The translations under genes were made by a program, and so were the position numbers. A stretch of DNA of 64,000 bases from Euptelea pleiosperma. Lineage: Eukaryota; Streptophyta; Magnoliopsida; Ranunculales; Eupteleaceae. The stretch's first letter is position 1. Each line of letters begins with the position of its first letter. The notes below the pieces were generated by a model. It was not told the origin of the DNA and did not search any database. It saw nothing but the letters and a program-made list of their open reading frames with translations. Positions 10,101 through 20,984 of this stretch are shown here, in pieces. The stretch is from assembly GCA_035048495.1 (NCBI GenBank), contig CM068546.1, positions 9,350,435 through 9,414,434 of the forward strand, read 5' to 3'.

Positions 10101-13100
10101 GTGCACTACTTTATAGTGGTAGAATGTCTACTTAATTTAGATATAAGTTCTACTTTACATTCAGGTGACTTTTAGCTCTCAATCCTGCACAAGTCAAAGA
10201 TCAACATTTGCTTCATCAGTGTAGTTCTCCAATCTGATTCGTATCACTTTATCTAGAATTTCACAGATGTGGAACCAATTTTGCTGATATCAGCAGCAGT
10301 ATGAATAAGGTAGTCAGATCAAATTCAAGAGCAAGAGATCACTTGATATGTCTTCAATTTATAGATCATTATTCTTACAAAACCTTTTGAGAACTAATGT
10401 GCAATTTGAGGGTTTAAATTCAGAACATTTGTGAGTTGTGATAGGAATTTTTTTATTTATTTGGATAACTAGGGACCATCCTGGTGTTCAAAATACCAAA
10501 ACTCTTCTGCTACAACCCAGTTAAACCTACTTATCATTCATGTAATCATGTGGCAATGACAGACATGCAAGATTCTTTGGAGACCAATTATACTATAATG
10601 TGTGTTCCAGCTGCGGAGACCATTTTTTTCAATGTTATCAAAACATTTCACATGCCACAAATCACGTCAGATACGAAATTGGCAAAACATCATTCAAAGT
10701 CATCGTCGTCCGAACGAACATGGAGAGGACTTGACGGTGAAATAATTCCTTCATCTACCACTGATTTCTTGCTCATGGACTTTGTCTTCACTCCACCTGG
10801 CTTTGACAAACAATCCCCATGGAGAGGACTTGACAGTGAAACATTTCCTTCATCTACGACCTCTTCAGATTTCTTTCTCATGGACCTGATTTTCACTCCA
10901 TCTGACTATGGCAAACAATCCCCACCATTAGCTTTCTTCCAATTGTAAGTCTGCCCAAGTTTGTTCTCAATTGGAGTTTGCAAGTCTTTTTTTTACCACT
11001 TTCAGGCATTTTGGCATTTAATGCACCATTTTCTCCATCTCCATTCGCAACATCAGATTTCTTCTCTGAATATTTTTTCTTTCTCCCCACCATTGGGCTT
11101 TGATTAGAGATCCCCACCATCAATTTTCGTCCGCTTGCAAGTGTCCTTAGTTTTGCTATTAATTAGATTATTCTGTATATCGTTGCCACTTTTCAGTTTT
11201 TCAGAAATTTCAGTACTAGCTTCAGTATCTCCACCCACAGCTCCAGGCTTCTATGTGCCATCAGTTTCTTCTTGGCCAATTAAAAGAACAGTTGAATAAA
11301 ATGGTAAGATTAGTCTAGAAGCTTCTTTGCTGACCTCTGGACATATAAGAGTTTGTTAAATATCAGAAATGTCAAAGGATATGGACCTCACCTGGGAATG
11401 ATATAAGTCCATGTAGGCTACAAATGAGAGTATATTTGCATCCAATTAGAGTGTGACATGTAGCAATGACAGATGGGCAAGCGTCTTTGGAGACCAATTA
11501 TACTATAATGGTTGTTCCAACTGCGGAGAACAATTGAATATTTGACATGTAGCGAAGTTGGTTAAAAAGTCAGTGAGATCAAATGTGTATGAGTTTCATC
11601 CTCCCAACATCTATAAATAGGAGAAGGGGAAGATTAAGAGAGACTTCTCCCATGGTGAGAATATTGGTATTTCTTGGAGAAAGAAGTATTTCTTGATTTT
11701 GTTCTCTTAATTGAAAGTGCAGCATGGCATTTCTGATATGAATTTTGGGCAGGCCTGCTAATCTACAGCAGAACAGATATGGTACTCATGAATTCATTCG
11801 TCGGTGTTACTGAACGAATGATATTTAAGTAAATATCATGTCTGATCAACAAGAGATAGAATGATCTTCATGTGTTAAAAGTTAGTCTCATATTTTTCGG
11901 TGAATAATGAGAGACTTCTCCCAATGTGAGAATATTGGTATTTCTTGGAGAAAGAAGTATTTCTTGATTTCGTTCTCTTAATTGAAAGTGCAGTATGGCA
12001 TTTTTTATATGAATTTTGGGCAGGCCTGCTAATCTACAGCAGAACAGATATGGTACTCATGAATTCATTCGTCGGTGTTACTGAATGAATGATATTTAAG
12101 TAAATATCATGTCTGATCAACAAGAGATAGAATGATCTTCATGTGTTAAAAGTTAGTCTCATATTTTTCGGTGAATAATGATATACTTGTACAATCAATC
12201 TTCTATGTGGTCGAATCCTACAGATGATGGCCAATTATAGATATTTTCTCAAGGATTCATCTAGGATTAAGGAAATAGGTAAACACGGTCTAGTAGATCT
12301 CAGTTTCTATTTGAGTAAAGGCTGATCAACATATATAAATCAACAAAAAATTTGATGAACAAAAATGCACATAAAGATAGATTGACACTTTCGAAAGACT
12401 CAGTATCAGCTTCTGCCAAGTAGTTCCCATCTTGGCCAAGTCTTTGACATACTTATGTGAAGCTAACGATGCATAAGCCAGATGCTCACACATGACTCAC
12501 ATTGGTACCCACCACAAACCGAGGCGTACTTGCTACATTAGTACATACTTAATAACCAAAAATATAAATAAACCAAGCTTTTGTCCTAGTACCAGTGTAA
12601 ACAAGTGCGGGACTCTGTCCATCTTGAGTTTTCATGGAAAAGAAAGTTTCCCCGTTAAATTGTCAAACACTTAATCAGAATTGATCTCTCAATGTTATGC
12701 GAGAATGTCCCAAGGTTTAAAATCAAGAAATGATGCCGTTTTCTTGTTGCATGAGTTGTCATGGACTCCTTCAAGTTTGAGAGAAGTCAGTGAAATGTGA
12801 TACTCGATTGCCTGATCGATAATAAGGTACAGCTTGTATCTCAGTTTGTATTGCCATGTAATACTTTGTATTGGGTGAGCCAGCCCAAGTCCACTTGAGT
12901 CAACAAGAGTCGAATGATTTAATAGTTCACAACAACTTGCCCAGACGTAGTAAACTATATCAACCGCAAACAAATCAATGTTTGATACATAATCTTAATC
13001 CTTGATTGGTTTACTGTCTGTAACAGTTAGTTGGTTATCCATCGAGGACATCCAAATCTAATCGTGTACAGCTAATTGATGTGGTTTTTGTATAGTTACC

Positions 13101-16100
13101 AGTAGTATTTGTCATTGCAAAGGACAAGACATGAGATTCTAATTCAATACCAAAATACCAACATGAAAATTGAGGAATAGTATAATCGATATTCACAATT
13201 TTTAGACAACTTAAGACATGAAAAAGAAGTTTTAACACAAAAGGAGAGGGTCCTGATGAATAATTAAATTCAGATATTGAACATAAAAACCTATGAATGT
13301 ACCTGGTATGTAAGGGAATTTGCGCGGCAACAGAGGCCGTAGCACGCCTTTTTGAATTTTCCCATCAGCCGGATTTAGACTTGCTGCTTCCAATTTTAGC
13401 AAAACCTCCTCTTTTTTAGGAGCAGGAATTGGAACCTCCACATGCTGCAACAAGCAGGAAATTCAAATTACAACACTTCGATAAGCAATCAACAAACTGA
13501 TTAAATATCATCAACTGTTTAATTGCTATGTAATTCAGCTAGTATCCCTCCATAAATCTAGAATCCAAGAATCACTACAATAAAAGCAGAAAAGAAAATA
13601 TGCATTGACACACACTTTGTCGGAAAGTGCCGCGGGCACATGCCACCCACGCATATATCAAGACAACTCAGTTGTATTCTCTTTTCTTATCCATCCATCT
13701 AATGTGGACGGTTAGATAAAGAGTGGTTGAGATCAAATCCATCGATCTAATGTGGACACTTAGATTTCAGCCACTCAATCCGCCTCATTTGATCTCAATT
13801 TATTCAAAATTTAAATTTTAACACCGTTATTTTTTGTTGTTTCTGTTATTTTCCCATTTCTCCCTCTATGCGTTACAATCTGTTATAATAGCCGTTGTAA
13901 TGGAAAAAACGGTAACGCCCCAGTTTGTTATACCGTACGTTTGAATGCCGAAGGCACCCAATTTCTGCATACGCTTTTGTCAGAGAGTGCCGTGGGCATG
14001 GGCCATTTACTATTCTATATAACAAAACACATTGGTTGTCTATCTCCCTACTTATACCTCCTCTTATAAGCATCAACAAAGAAGGACCGAGATCTAATCC
14101 TCCCCCGAATGGACGGTGGATCTCCGCCACTCACCTGATTTTGGTAAGTTCTTTGTCGAGAAGTGCCGATGGCACAGGGCACCCACTAGTGTAGGTACAA
14201 AATGAAAGAGAAAAGCCCACATAGAGAAAAGGCATTGTTAATGCATCGTCCCCACCAAGAAAAGCCCACACAGAGAAACTATATATTGGAAAGCAGAAAG
14301 ACTATAGAAACATAGGAAGCCAAGTGATTATAGCTCTAACACATCCAAGTTTGAATGGAGAATCCTCATATGATTGGCGCTTTGATGCCTTGGACAGATC
14401 TCAACTTGTGGGTATTGAAGTATTTGACCCTTAGAACCTTTTCCATTAATACAACATACATAATCTACTTATTACACATTGAGCTAGCCATGTCACCTTG
14501 ACAATGGAAAACTCCAAAGAGGAGGAAGAGTTTTAGAATTATTATATTATTTCTAGCTCCTTTATCTTTATATGTTTTAGTTTTAAGTACATGGGTAGAT
14601 TAGTCATCACCTTAATTTGCTAATGGCGTATTTGTAATTTTAGGTTAAGTAGGGATTACATGTTGTAACCCTACATTATAAATAGAACATAACGTAGAGA
14701 GGGACAAGATATAGAAAACTGCTCCCCTCTCTCCTCTTCTTTCTACTTCTCCATCTTTTTCCTTTCCTTATTCTTCTTCTTCTTCTTCTTCTTCTTCTTC
14801 TTTTAGTTATTTTACTTGTTAGTGTGTCGAAGAACAAACCCTAGTATTTCAACATGGTATCTGAGCCATGGCGTGTTGTTGTCTGAATCCATGTCCAAAC
14901 GTATGGACACGCGATTTGTCCGCTGGTTGGAAGTGTCCATGCAACACAGGTTAGCCAGTTTATGCAAGTTCCAAGGACCTCTCATATGGAGGCAGTTATC
15001 AGAATCTTAAGGTACTTAAGAGGGTCGTTGGGATGAGGAATCTTGTATAGAAAGAATGGTCATCTGAGGATTATTGAAGGGTACACTAACGTTGATTGAG
15101 CTAGATCTCCTTCTAATATGAGATCGACTACTGGGTACTGCACCTTTCCAGGGTATAACTTGGTCACATGGAAGAGTAAGAAACAAAGTGTAGTTGCTAG
15201 ATCAAGTACAAAAACTGAGTATCGAACCATGGCACATGCCACTTGCAAGCTTGTCTAGCCAGTTAAAATCCCTCCTACAATGGGAATTAGGATTCAAAAA
15301 TCAATTGAACTCTATTATGAGAACCAGGCAGCTTCTCATGTATCAGGTAACCATGTCTTCCATGAAACAACAAAGCATATCAAAGTCAATTGTCATTTAA
15401 TTTTGTCAAGGAGAAAGTAGTCAACAATGAAATCGCTACTCCTTAAGTTTCCTCAAAGAACCAACATGCAGATATCTTCACCAAAGCACTGAAATAAGAT
15501 TTTTATTGAGAAGATATGTTTCAAGCTTGACAGATGACATCTATGATTCAACTTGAGGGGGAGTGTCAAAATTATTTCTTTATTTCTAGCTCATTTATAT
15601 TTTATAATGTTTTAGTTTTAAATATAAGGGTAGATTAGTCATTAACTTATTTTCTAATGGTGTATTCAGGTTAAGAGGGATTACATGTTGTAACCCTACC
15701 AATATAAATAGAGCATAAAGAAGAGGGCGAGGGACGAGATATAAAATAATGACCCCCTCTATCCTCTTCTTCTCCATCTTCTTCCTTTAGTTATTTAACT
15801 TGTTAGTATATTTAACCACAAACCCTAGTATTCCAACAGAGTTTACCTATTTATGTTTATTTTATTTGTATTCTTAGGGTCATCGATTAGAACCCTATCA
15901 GTTGGTTCTTCCTTAGATTGTCTGTATTCATTAAATCACCAATCTTCCATTGCATCGTTGCTCCCAAGCCCAAATGAATAAGGGTTACGTCAGGTTGGCA
16001 ACCAATGTAAAACTGTCATATCCTATAATAAATCCCGACCCATTATAATGGCTTTAGACTAAATTGAATGGAGGAACAGGATTCGTGTAGCCGACCCAGA

Positions 16101-19040
16101 TCATTGGGATAAGGTTTATGATGATGATGATGATGATGATGACTACATTTGACCTAGGTTGAAATCGAAATTTTAGTAGAAATTTCGGAAGAACACTTTT
16201 TATAATTACAAATTAGAGAAGATTTGTTTGCTTTTTTCGTAAAATGTAGAACATAATATCCCTTTCTTCAGTGGATGGGAGCAATGTAACTAAAAACTTA
16301 AGTAAAAAAAGTTGGAAAATTTATGGGTATAACAATGTATTCTTCTTTTCTAGGGATCAATATCAAAATAGTCATCATCATCATCTACACATAATCCCAA
16401 CTATTAAGGGTCTGCAACTTAAATCATGTTTTGCATTCGAGTTTATTAAGAGCCATATCTTCTGTCAAGGCATATGTATGCAAATCTCATCTTACTACCT
16501 CACTCAATGTCATTTTCGACCTTCCTCTCTCCATTTTATGGCATTCAACTTGTACACCAAAGCACTTCTGCTCAATGGTGCCGTCATTGGTCTTTGTTAT
16601 ACATGTCCAAACCACCTCAATCGAATTTCGCTTCATCTATCTCCTATTGGAGCTATTCCTAGATTTCTTAATAATGTGCTCTAATTTTTTCCTTTCCAAC
16701 TTTTACCCAACATCCTCATCTATAATATACTCATTTATATGAACATGCTTTTTGATTGCCCAACATTTAGCTCCATAAAACATAATAGTTTTATTGTTAA
16801 TTATCTTGAATAAAAATTTCTCGTTAGTTTGATACGTAACAACATCTCCACTTTAGCCACCTAGTACTAGTTTTATGGTCACATTCAAAATTTAAAATAT
16901 CATTTTGTCTCATTATCTCGGTAATCTAAAGAAACAAGACGTCTCAATCAAGACAGAACGAAACAATGGAAAAACTCCTATATGACGTCTCGATAAGATT
17001 AAATTATTTTTTAATTTTTAATTAAGCTACATAAATTATTTTTTAGCATACTATTAAAATAAGGTTCTATGCCAATTTTATAATTTAAACATGCTTTTGG
17101 CACGAGACAATACGTTCTCATATGTATTGTCTCGGTACTTTATAAGAAAGAGATCGACTTCTCGGCCAAAACAAGATTTTGAAACATGTTCACATCCTCA
17201 CCACATTCTCTATCTTTGTCGATGATCAAACCAAAATAATGAATTGGAGTCTTTTTTGCCCATAAATCTTACCTAACGTCTCATCTCTCTGAGTATTTTT
17301 ATGGAAGTTGTATTGCATGTATTCTATCTTAGTCCTACTTATCTTAAAACCATAATTTTTTCTAGTTTTGCTTTTACTCCCCCTCTAATCTCATCAATTA
17401 ATACTACAACATCTGCCAATAACATAGACCAAGGGACCTCTCCTTGAATATAAGCAATAATCCATCCATAACTAATGGAAAAAGGTATGGACTTAATACC
17501 GTTCCCTAGCGCAAACCCATTATAACTAGAAACTCAATTATCTCCACACCAATTGTTCTCACACTAGTTACCGCTCCATCATACGTGTCCCTAATATATA
17601 ATGTCAATATTATCACTCGGGACTCTTTTTTCGCTTAAAACCCACCAAAGTATCTACCTAGAAACTGAATCATATACATTTTCTAAGTCAATAAAAATCA
17701 TGTATAAATCTTCTCTTTTTTTGAAACTTTTCATTAACTATCTAAGTACATTATAAATTAGAAGACGTACGCCCATAATTTGTGAAGGTATGAAGTTCAG
17801 AAAATAATGTCCGTTGTAACGAAAATAACGGCCATTATTTTCTGAGCTTTTTAATGGTATATAACGTAACGGGGGAGGTCCGAATCTGTTATAACAGCGG
17901 TTATTTTCGTTATAATGACCATTTTTTAAATCATGATTTTCATATTGCTAGTCCAAACATTCGACGCATATCGAATAGTAGAAGAGATCTTAATAGATGT
18001 ATTAAGGGATCAAAGTGAATCAAGGCTCCCCTCTTTGGTTCATTGGAAAAAAAATTACTCTTAGGCTCTGTATGGTTGCTTTGAATAAGTTTTCTAGAAA
18101 TGGTGTTTATATACAAATGTTGGTAAAAAAAATCTGTATCAACATTTTTAACGTACAAATCCTTTTTCCGTAAAAGGGTTGAAGGGGCTAGAGTATTTCA
18201 GTTGGTTTAATCCAAGTTTTAAAAGAGGCCATCTTAACAGAATAACAGACTGGGCCCTGGGGGCGTTACCGTTAAAACGGATTGTAACGGACAGTGGAAA
18301 AAATGGAAAAAAAAAACATAAAAACGGATTTTAACTGATGAATTTAACGGGAAAAACGTGCGCTGAAATTCAAAATTCAAAATTTGAATTTCAAATTTTC
18401 AAAAACAAAAAATGGAATTGAACGAAAAAATAATGGAACTTAACAGAAATAATGGTCGTTATTTTCATTAAAAAAAATTTTAACGGCCATTAAAAGGAAA
18501 AAAAAACCTTCAATGGCCGTTAAAATTATTTTAACAGCCGTTAAAATGAGAGAGAAAACGGCCGTTATTTTCTAAGCGTCAAAACGGTTCTTAACATAAC
18601 GGGCTTGGGGCGTTACCGTTTTAAAATGGTGCTATTTTAAACCATGGTTTAATCAAGAAAGAGAGGTGGCTTTTCAGGTGAACCATCGTCCTAGTCCCTA
18701 TTGGCCATCCTCCCTATAGTCCTCCAACTGTACAAAGCATTAACAGTCTTATATAGGATTCAGATCGGACAAATCTCCAAGAAAATCCAATGGTCTGGAC
18801 ACGGACGATGAGACTATTTGTAGATTTTTCTTCTCAGCAGAACTCCAAATTCAACCCAAAAGCGCACATTAAAAAAACTTTTTAAAAAAATCCAAATAAA
18901 AGCAAAAGAAAATAAAACTCAAAACCAGCAGGAAAAAAAAAATAAAGAAGAAGAAAAGAGTAAATTACCTTTAAGCCAGCAACGCCACCTCCATAACCTT
19001 CGTAGCGAACGGCATGCATAACCTTCCCAATCCCGGCCAT
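3525..19040 (-). CDS. CEQORH: ceQORH-like NADPH quinone/enone oxidoreductase, copy A (4 exons)
   Basis: Exons in coding order are 19040-18969, 13444-13303, 9849-9758 and 4214-3525. They total 996 bp, or 331 residues, close to the Arabidopsis family length of about 329. The N-terminal half is the GroES-like fold of medium-chain reductases. Exon 4 carries the Rossmann NADPH site [15 protein letters not shown], then [10 protein letters not shown], and the conserved C-terminus [11 protein letters not shown]. Family knowledge: ceQORH is an envelope protein imported without a cleaved transit peptide, and it reduces gamma-ketols and long-chain reactive enones with NADPH. All introns are GT-AG. Compared with copy B about 30 of 331 residues differ, several at conserved sites (LNPVDW to LNPADG, IPATD to IPVVD, SHA to GVA). 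The frame is open, but the 5' leader is shortened. Expression and activity are uncertain. Confidence 0.88.
5025..5236 (+). repeat. 5' LTR of copia 1
   Basis: 212 bp, TGTTAGAG to CTAACA, with a TATATATA box region near the middle. It is followed directly by the tRNA-Met-type primer binding site. Confidence 0.88.
5590..6990 (+). pseudogene. Copia reverse transcriptase/RNase H, decayed
   Basis: The reading passes through KAFLHEDLQEEVYMEQPP, VYLDDI, FLGIEVAHS, SRPDIT-like, RRSTSGYC and [13 protein letters not shown] in family order, ending LGMFLHAPA before the 3' LTR. At least ten in-frame stops occur. Most fit TGG to TAG/TGA or CAG to TAG changes. It cannot code for an active enzyme. Confidence 0.85.
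6999..7235 (+). repeat. 3' LTR of copia 1
   Basis: 237 bp, TGTTAAAG to CTCACA. It is longer than its partner because a (CT)n run at about 7155-7212 has expanded. Confidence 0.88.
7930..9560 (-). mobile_element. Old L1-type LINE remnant (unit A)
   Basis: Minus-strand pieces match L1 reverse transcriptase. VFWDLVMECFESRLASWKK near 8290-8340 is the segment after the RT core. The DGxxIANEC-MGF segment lies opposite 8870-9060, and a degraded PGPDG motif is near 9290-9310. The same arrangement with better motifs is in unit B at 39.9-42.5 kb, so insertion predates the duplication. Both copies have many stops. Confidence 0.75.
9758..9849 (-). CDS. CEQORH: Copy A exon 3 (GroES-like domain)
   Basis: The acceptor is ggaacag and the donor is gtgagt. 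The encoded core is [20 protein letters not shown]. The first codon, completed with exon 2, gives Val-Val where the family has Ala-Thr before Asp. The last residues are MLGVA rather than MLSHA. It is the only coding stretch in the surrounding 9 kb. Confidence 0.85.
10548..11530. repeat. 75-bp direct repeats 910 bp apart
   Basis: gcaatgacagacatgcaaga onward (10553-10620) recurs at 11464-11530, including ctttggagaccaattatac. The pair brackets the lysine-rich fragment and may mark an element's ends. Confidence 0.5.
10690..11280 (-). pseudogene. Unrecognised lysine/serine-rich coding fragment with internal repeat
   Basis: The minus strand reads repeated units of about 33 residues, each with GVK-x-SM-x-KKS, VDEG and SSPLH, ending RSDDDDFE. 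Upstream, in other frames, come RKKKYSEKKSDVANGDGENG and GDTEASTEISEKLKSGND. Frames change and stops occur, so it is broken or multi-exon. The plus-strand DNA repeats are about 10721-10820 and 10820-10923. Composition suggests a disordered nuclear-protein fragment. I do not know the parent gene. Capture by a transposon is possible. Confidence 0.35.
11638..12181. repeat. 271-bp tandem duplication
   Basis: Two copies (11638-11908 and 11909-12179) start gagagacttctccca and share nearly all bases. A TATA-like ctataaatagg precedes the first copy. Confidence 0.9.
13303..13444 (-). CDS. CEQORH: Copy A exon 2 (GroES-like domain)
   Basis: The acceptor is ttgcag before HVEVPIPAPKK and the donor is gtacat after PYIP. 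The exon leaves one base for the next codon. LNPADGKIQKG replaces the family's LNPVDWKIQKG, so the conserved Trp of the substrate-domain loop is lost. Confidence 0.87.
13615..14190. mobile_element. Composite MITE (GGGTGGCCCGTGCC family)
   Basis: It contains inverted and direct copies of the agtgccg-gggca terminal motif and a TAACGG-type core (13820-13945). It is present in intron 1 of copy A but absent at the matching point of copy B (near 47265). An inverted relative is at 60640-61030. Confidence 0.6.
14530..15838 (+). mobile_element. Copia 2, deletion derivative (unit A)
   Basis: The 5' LTR is about 14530-14854, ending AACA before the primer site tggtatctgagcc. The 3' LTR is 15564-15838, with the purine tract gaggggga just before it. 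The interior is only 709 bp and retains RNase H pieces (TSGYC-like, [14 protein letters not shown]). The right flank matches the flank of the fuller element in unit B. The two are therefore one insertion inherited by both units, with the interior lost here. Confidence 0.82.
14768..14803. repeat. (TTC)n microsatellite
   Basis: About eleven TTC units inside the 5' LTR of the copia element. Confidence 0.85.
15955..16141 (+). mobile_element. RTE-type LINE 3' tail, plus strand
   Basis: The sequence gtgtagccgaccca-cattgggataagg followed by (GAT)n at 16118-16141 is the usual 3' end of plant RTE elements. A shorter-tailed match in unit B ends near 54853. Confidence 0.65.
16369..17765 (-). mobile_element. 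RTE-type LINE fragment, minus strand (unit A)
   Basis: The minus strand ends in a GAT-rich tail at 16369-16400. It contains the region coding [10 protein letters not shown], then [10 protein letters not shown] and GMRH, a decayed form of the segment after the RT core in plant RTE elements. The partner in unit B extends further upstream to 56886. Confidence 0.7.
17797..17933. mobile_element. Partial TAACGG-family MITE
   Basis: It has repeated ataacgg-type palindromes and one clear end, ttttttaaatcatg. The left end is missing. It is absent from unit B at this place. Confidence 0.5.
18213..18645. mobile_element. Mutator-like MITE, TAACGG family
   Basis: Ends are CAAGTTTTAAAA and TTTAAACCAT. 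GGTTTAATC is repeated exactly at 18204-18212 and 18646-18654. The interior is made of TTAACGG palindromes. It lies in intron 1 of copy A close to exon 1. Confidence 0.85.
18969..19040 (-). CDS. CEQORH: Copy A exon 1 (N-terminus)
   Basis: The 24 codons run from ATG at 19040 to GGVAGLK, followed by donor gtaatt. MAG was chosen as the start because copy B and the family begin the same way. No upstream in-frame ATG is visible in this copy. The exon ends in phase 0. Confidence 0.88.
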
Positions 19041-19310
19041 ATCAAAGGTGCAGAAAATACCCACGACGTGAGAAGTAAAATTTTGACTTTTTTAAGACTT
19101 TTCCCGTTCTTCCCGATTTCCTGCCTCTGGTTTCTTGTGCACGAGCCAAAAAAAAAAAACTAAGAGAAGCGTGAGTGGGTGGCACAGTGCGTTGTTTTTG
19201 CATGTAGAGTCGGTTTGTATTGAGTTTCTTGTTTTGTCAAAGCAGGGGAAAAAAACAAGTATGCAAACATGGTTGGATATTTCTAGAGTATGCAAACGTG
19301 GCCAGAACCA
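19041..19310 (-). promoter_or_regulatory. Copy A upstream region, leader deleted
   Basis: Conserved with 59154-59330 from cccacgacgtg onward, including gtgcacgagcc and the ggtggcaca block. Only about 12 bp separates the ATG from this block, against about 180 bp in copy B. The copy B motif cacacgtgcg is cacagtgcg here, so the G-box is lost. Confidence 0.6.
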
Positions 19311-19346
19311 GAAGGTGACTGGTAAGAATCAAACCCCGTTTATCTA

Positions 19347-20171
19347 ATTGTTGGGTGAGTCAACCTGATCAGTAGCCTCTAATAGTGTGCCACGTGGATC
19401 ACTTCGTTATCAATGTTCATGATGGACATCTGTCATCAAATATTTCTTCGTTCCAAGGATTTCACCTGGAGCTGTTTAGGAATATTGGGGATTGGGTGCG
19501 TAACGCAAGAAGGGCCTTAGTTCATTAATAAGGGTCATTAGTAAGTAGAAGGGGGACACAAAATTTCACACTAAAACATTGGCGGGGGCCAATATATAAA
19601 TTAAAATTGTTTTGGAATGGGATGATTTTTGGCGAGGATGGTCTCTATGGTGAGGAGATCACCCTCACAAAAATGCAAATCATTCTGATATTCGTTGCCT
19701 GGTTTACAAGTTAAAGAATTATGGAACATCTATTTCTATTTTTTTTCGTTAACTTGAAACCCATCTTTTAACCCACATTTGATGGGGTTAGAAATTTCAT
19801 GAGAATGGGCTGATTTTTCGTAAGGATGATCTATATGGTGATCAGGAGATCATCCTCACCCAAAATCAGCCATTGATTTATCTTCCATGTGGATAAGCCA
19901 AAATTGGTGTGAAATTTTGTGTTCAGATTTGTGTCCCCTGATCCTGATCCTGATCTTAAGTAGAATAGATGTTTTCACAATCTCTCTCCTTAACCAAGGG
20001 TTAACCAGGGTGTGGTTGTTACGTGTCGATTTTCTAGGTGTATTTGCATACTCTAAAGTTGCAACCATTTGCATTAATAAATAAGCAAAAAATCCTACCT
20101 CAATAAGATTACAAATTCGCCGCCGACGACAGACGTTGATGACAGACCATTTGCATATAAATAAATAAATT
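19347..20171. other. Repeat-derived upstream sequence
   Basis: About 19600-19870 contains two arms (gggatgatttttggcgagga and gggctgatttttcgtaagga) like those of the foldback element at 22.7-23.0 kb. About 19970-20090 matches 59960-60060 in unit B. No gene seen. Confidence 0.5.
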
Positions 20172-20400
20172 ATGAGCCACGTGACACACTTTTAGAAGAC
20201 CACTGACCATATGGATGTTTGGCTAATCCTCAAGTGAACCTACATACAAAAAATCAGCGTGATTAGTGATTTCATTCCTTTGGATCCAACGTACACTTAG
20301 AAATTACTAATCAGGCTAATTTTTGGTCTGTAGGTGCAGCCAGGGTTGGGACAAACATCCATACAGTCAGTGATCTCTAAGAGTGTGCCACGTGGCTCAT
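20172..20400. mobile_element. Foldback MITE, ATGAGCCACGTG family
   Basis: The left arm begins ATGAGCCACGTGACACACTT and the right arm ends with the inverse of ATGAGCCACGTGGCACACTC. The arms pair over roughly 100 bp. Relatives are at 30852-31115 and 60148-60575. Confidence 0.75.
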
Positions 20401-20984
20401 ATGATCGGTCAACGTCACTACTCTGGCAATGATAGATACGTTCAATCCATGTCGGCCATCATTTAGGGGTTCACATCACTTTTATTAATATTCTCTGATT
20501 TATTAAGCCCCCTTCTCTAATAGTACAGATGGTGGTCTTTTATTGGACATAGAAACCCTCGTCGACCGAAAGCTGACTACATAAAAAAAATTAATCCTGA
20601 TGTTATAGCCGATATGGTTGGCGGCCTCTATTTTTTACTCCATTAGCGCCATTAAAATTTTTTTTTTTAATCGGTGTCACCATTATGTTTGGTGTCCACC
20701 ACTATCTACGGAAAATAAAAGTTTGCTATGAAGGCCCTGCTTGGTATCTTGTATGTAGTTTGTAGGAAAATGTTCGTAAGCAAATATTTGATAATTAAAT
20801 GTTTGCAACGATGACAAACATTTGTTGAGAAAATATTCATATGTTGGGGAGGGGAGAGCTGTTGGGGGAGACCACCAAGGGGGATGAGAGAGTCAGTTGC
20901 CTTTTGTTTGCAACTGTTTGCAGCCACTATTTGGCCGCAAAAAATAGACCACTTTTGGCATAAAATGATTGGGTCTAGCGCAAA

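Larger units (their letters stand above)
10220..13077. other. Unit A-specific block in intron 2
   Basis: Homology with unit B stops at aacatttgctt (10214 versus about 43800) and resumes at tgatgtggtttttg (13078 versus 46722). The block therefore replaces a different 2.9-kb block in B. It includes a lysine-rich frame, a 75-bp direct repeat and a 271-bp tandem duplication. The rest (12200-13077) shows nothing I recognise. Confidence 0.55.
2588..20730. repeat. Segmental duplication unit A
   Basis: Homologous in the same orientation to 27531-63120. Matching blocks include the cttggcaaacaat start, the 3' UTR, all four exons, intron blocks, the promoter block near 19.1-19.3 kb and upstream repeats near 20.2-20.7 kb. 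Differences are mostly private insertions. Confidence 0.85.

Noticed and set aside
12695..12973. 92-codon minus-strand frame in the unit A-specific block
   Set aside because: No recognisable domain, repeats or conserved copy. Length is within chance for AT-rich DNA.
14816..15010. 64-codon frame near the 5' LTR of copia 2
   Set aside because: It starts in the LTR and reads through a deletion junction. It is not the copia frame.
16271..16742. Three overlapping frames up to 137 codons
   Set aside because: Antisense to the RTE fragment. Not conserved as proteins in unit B.
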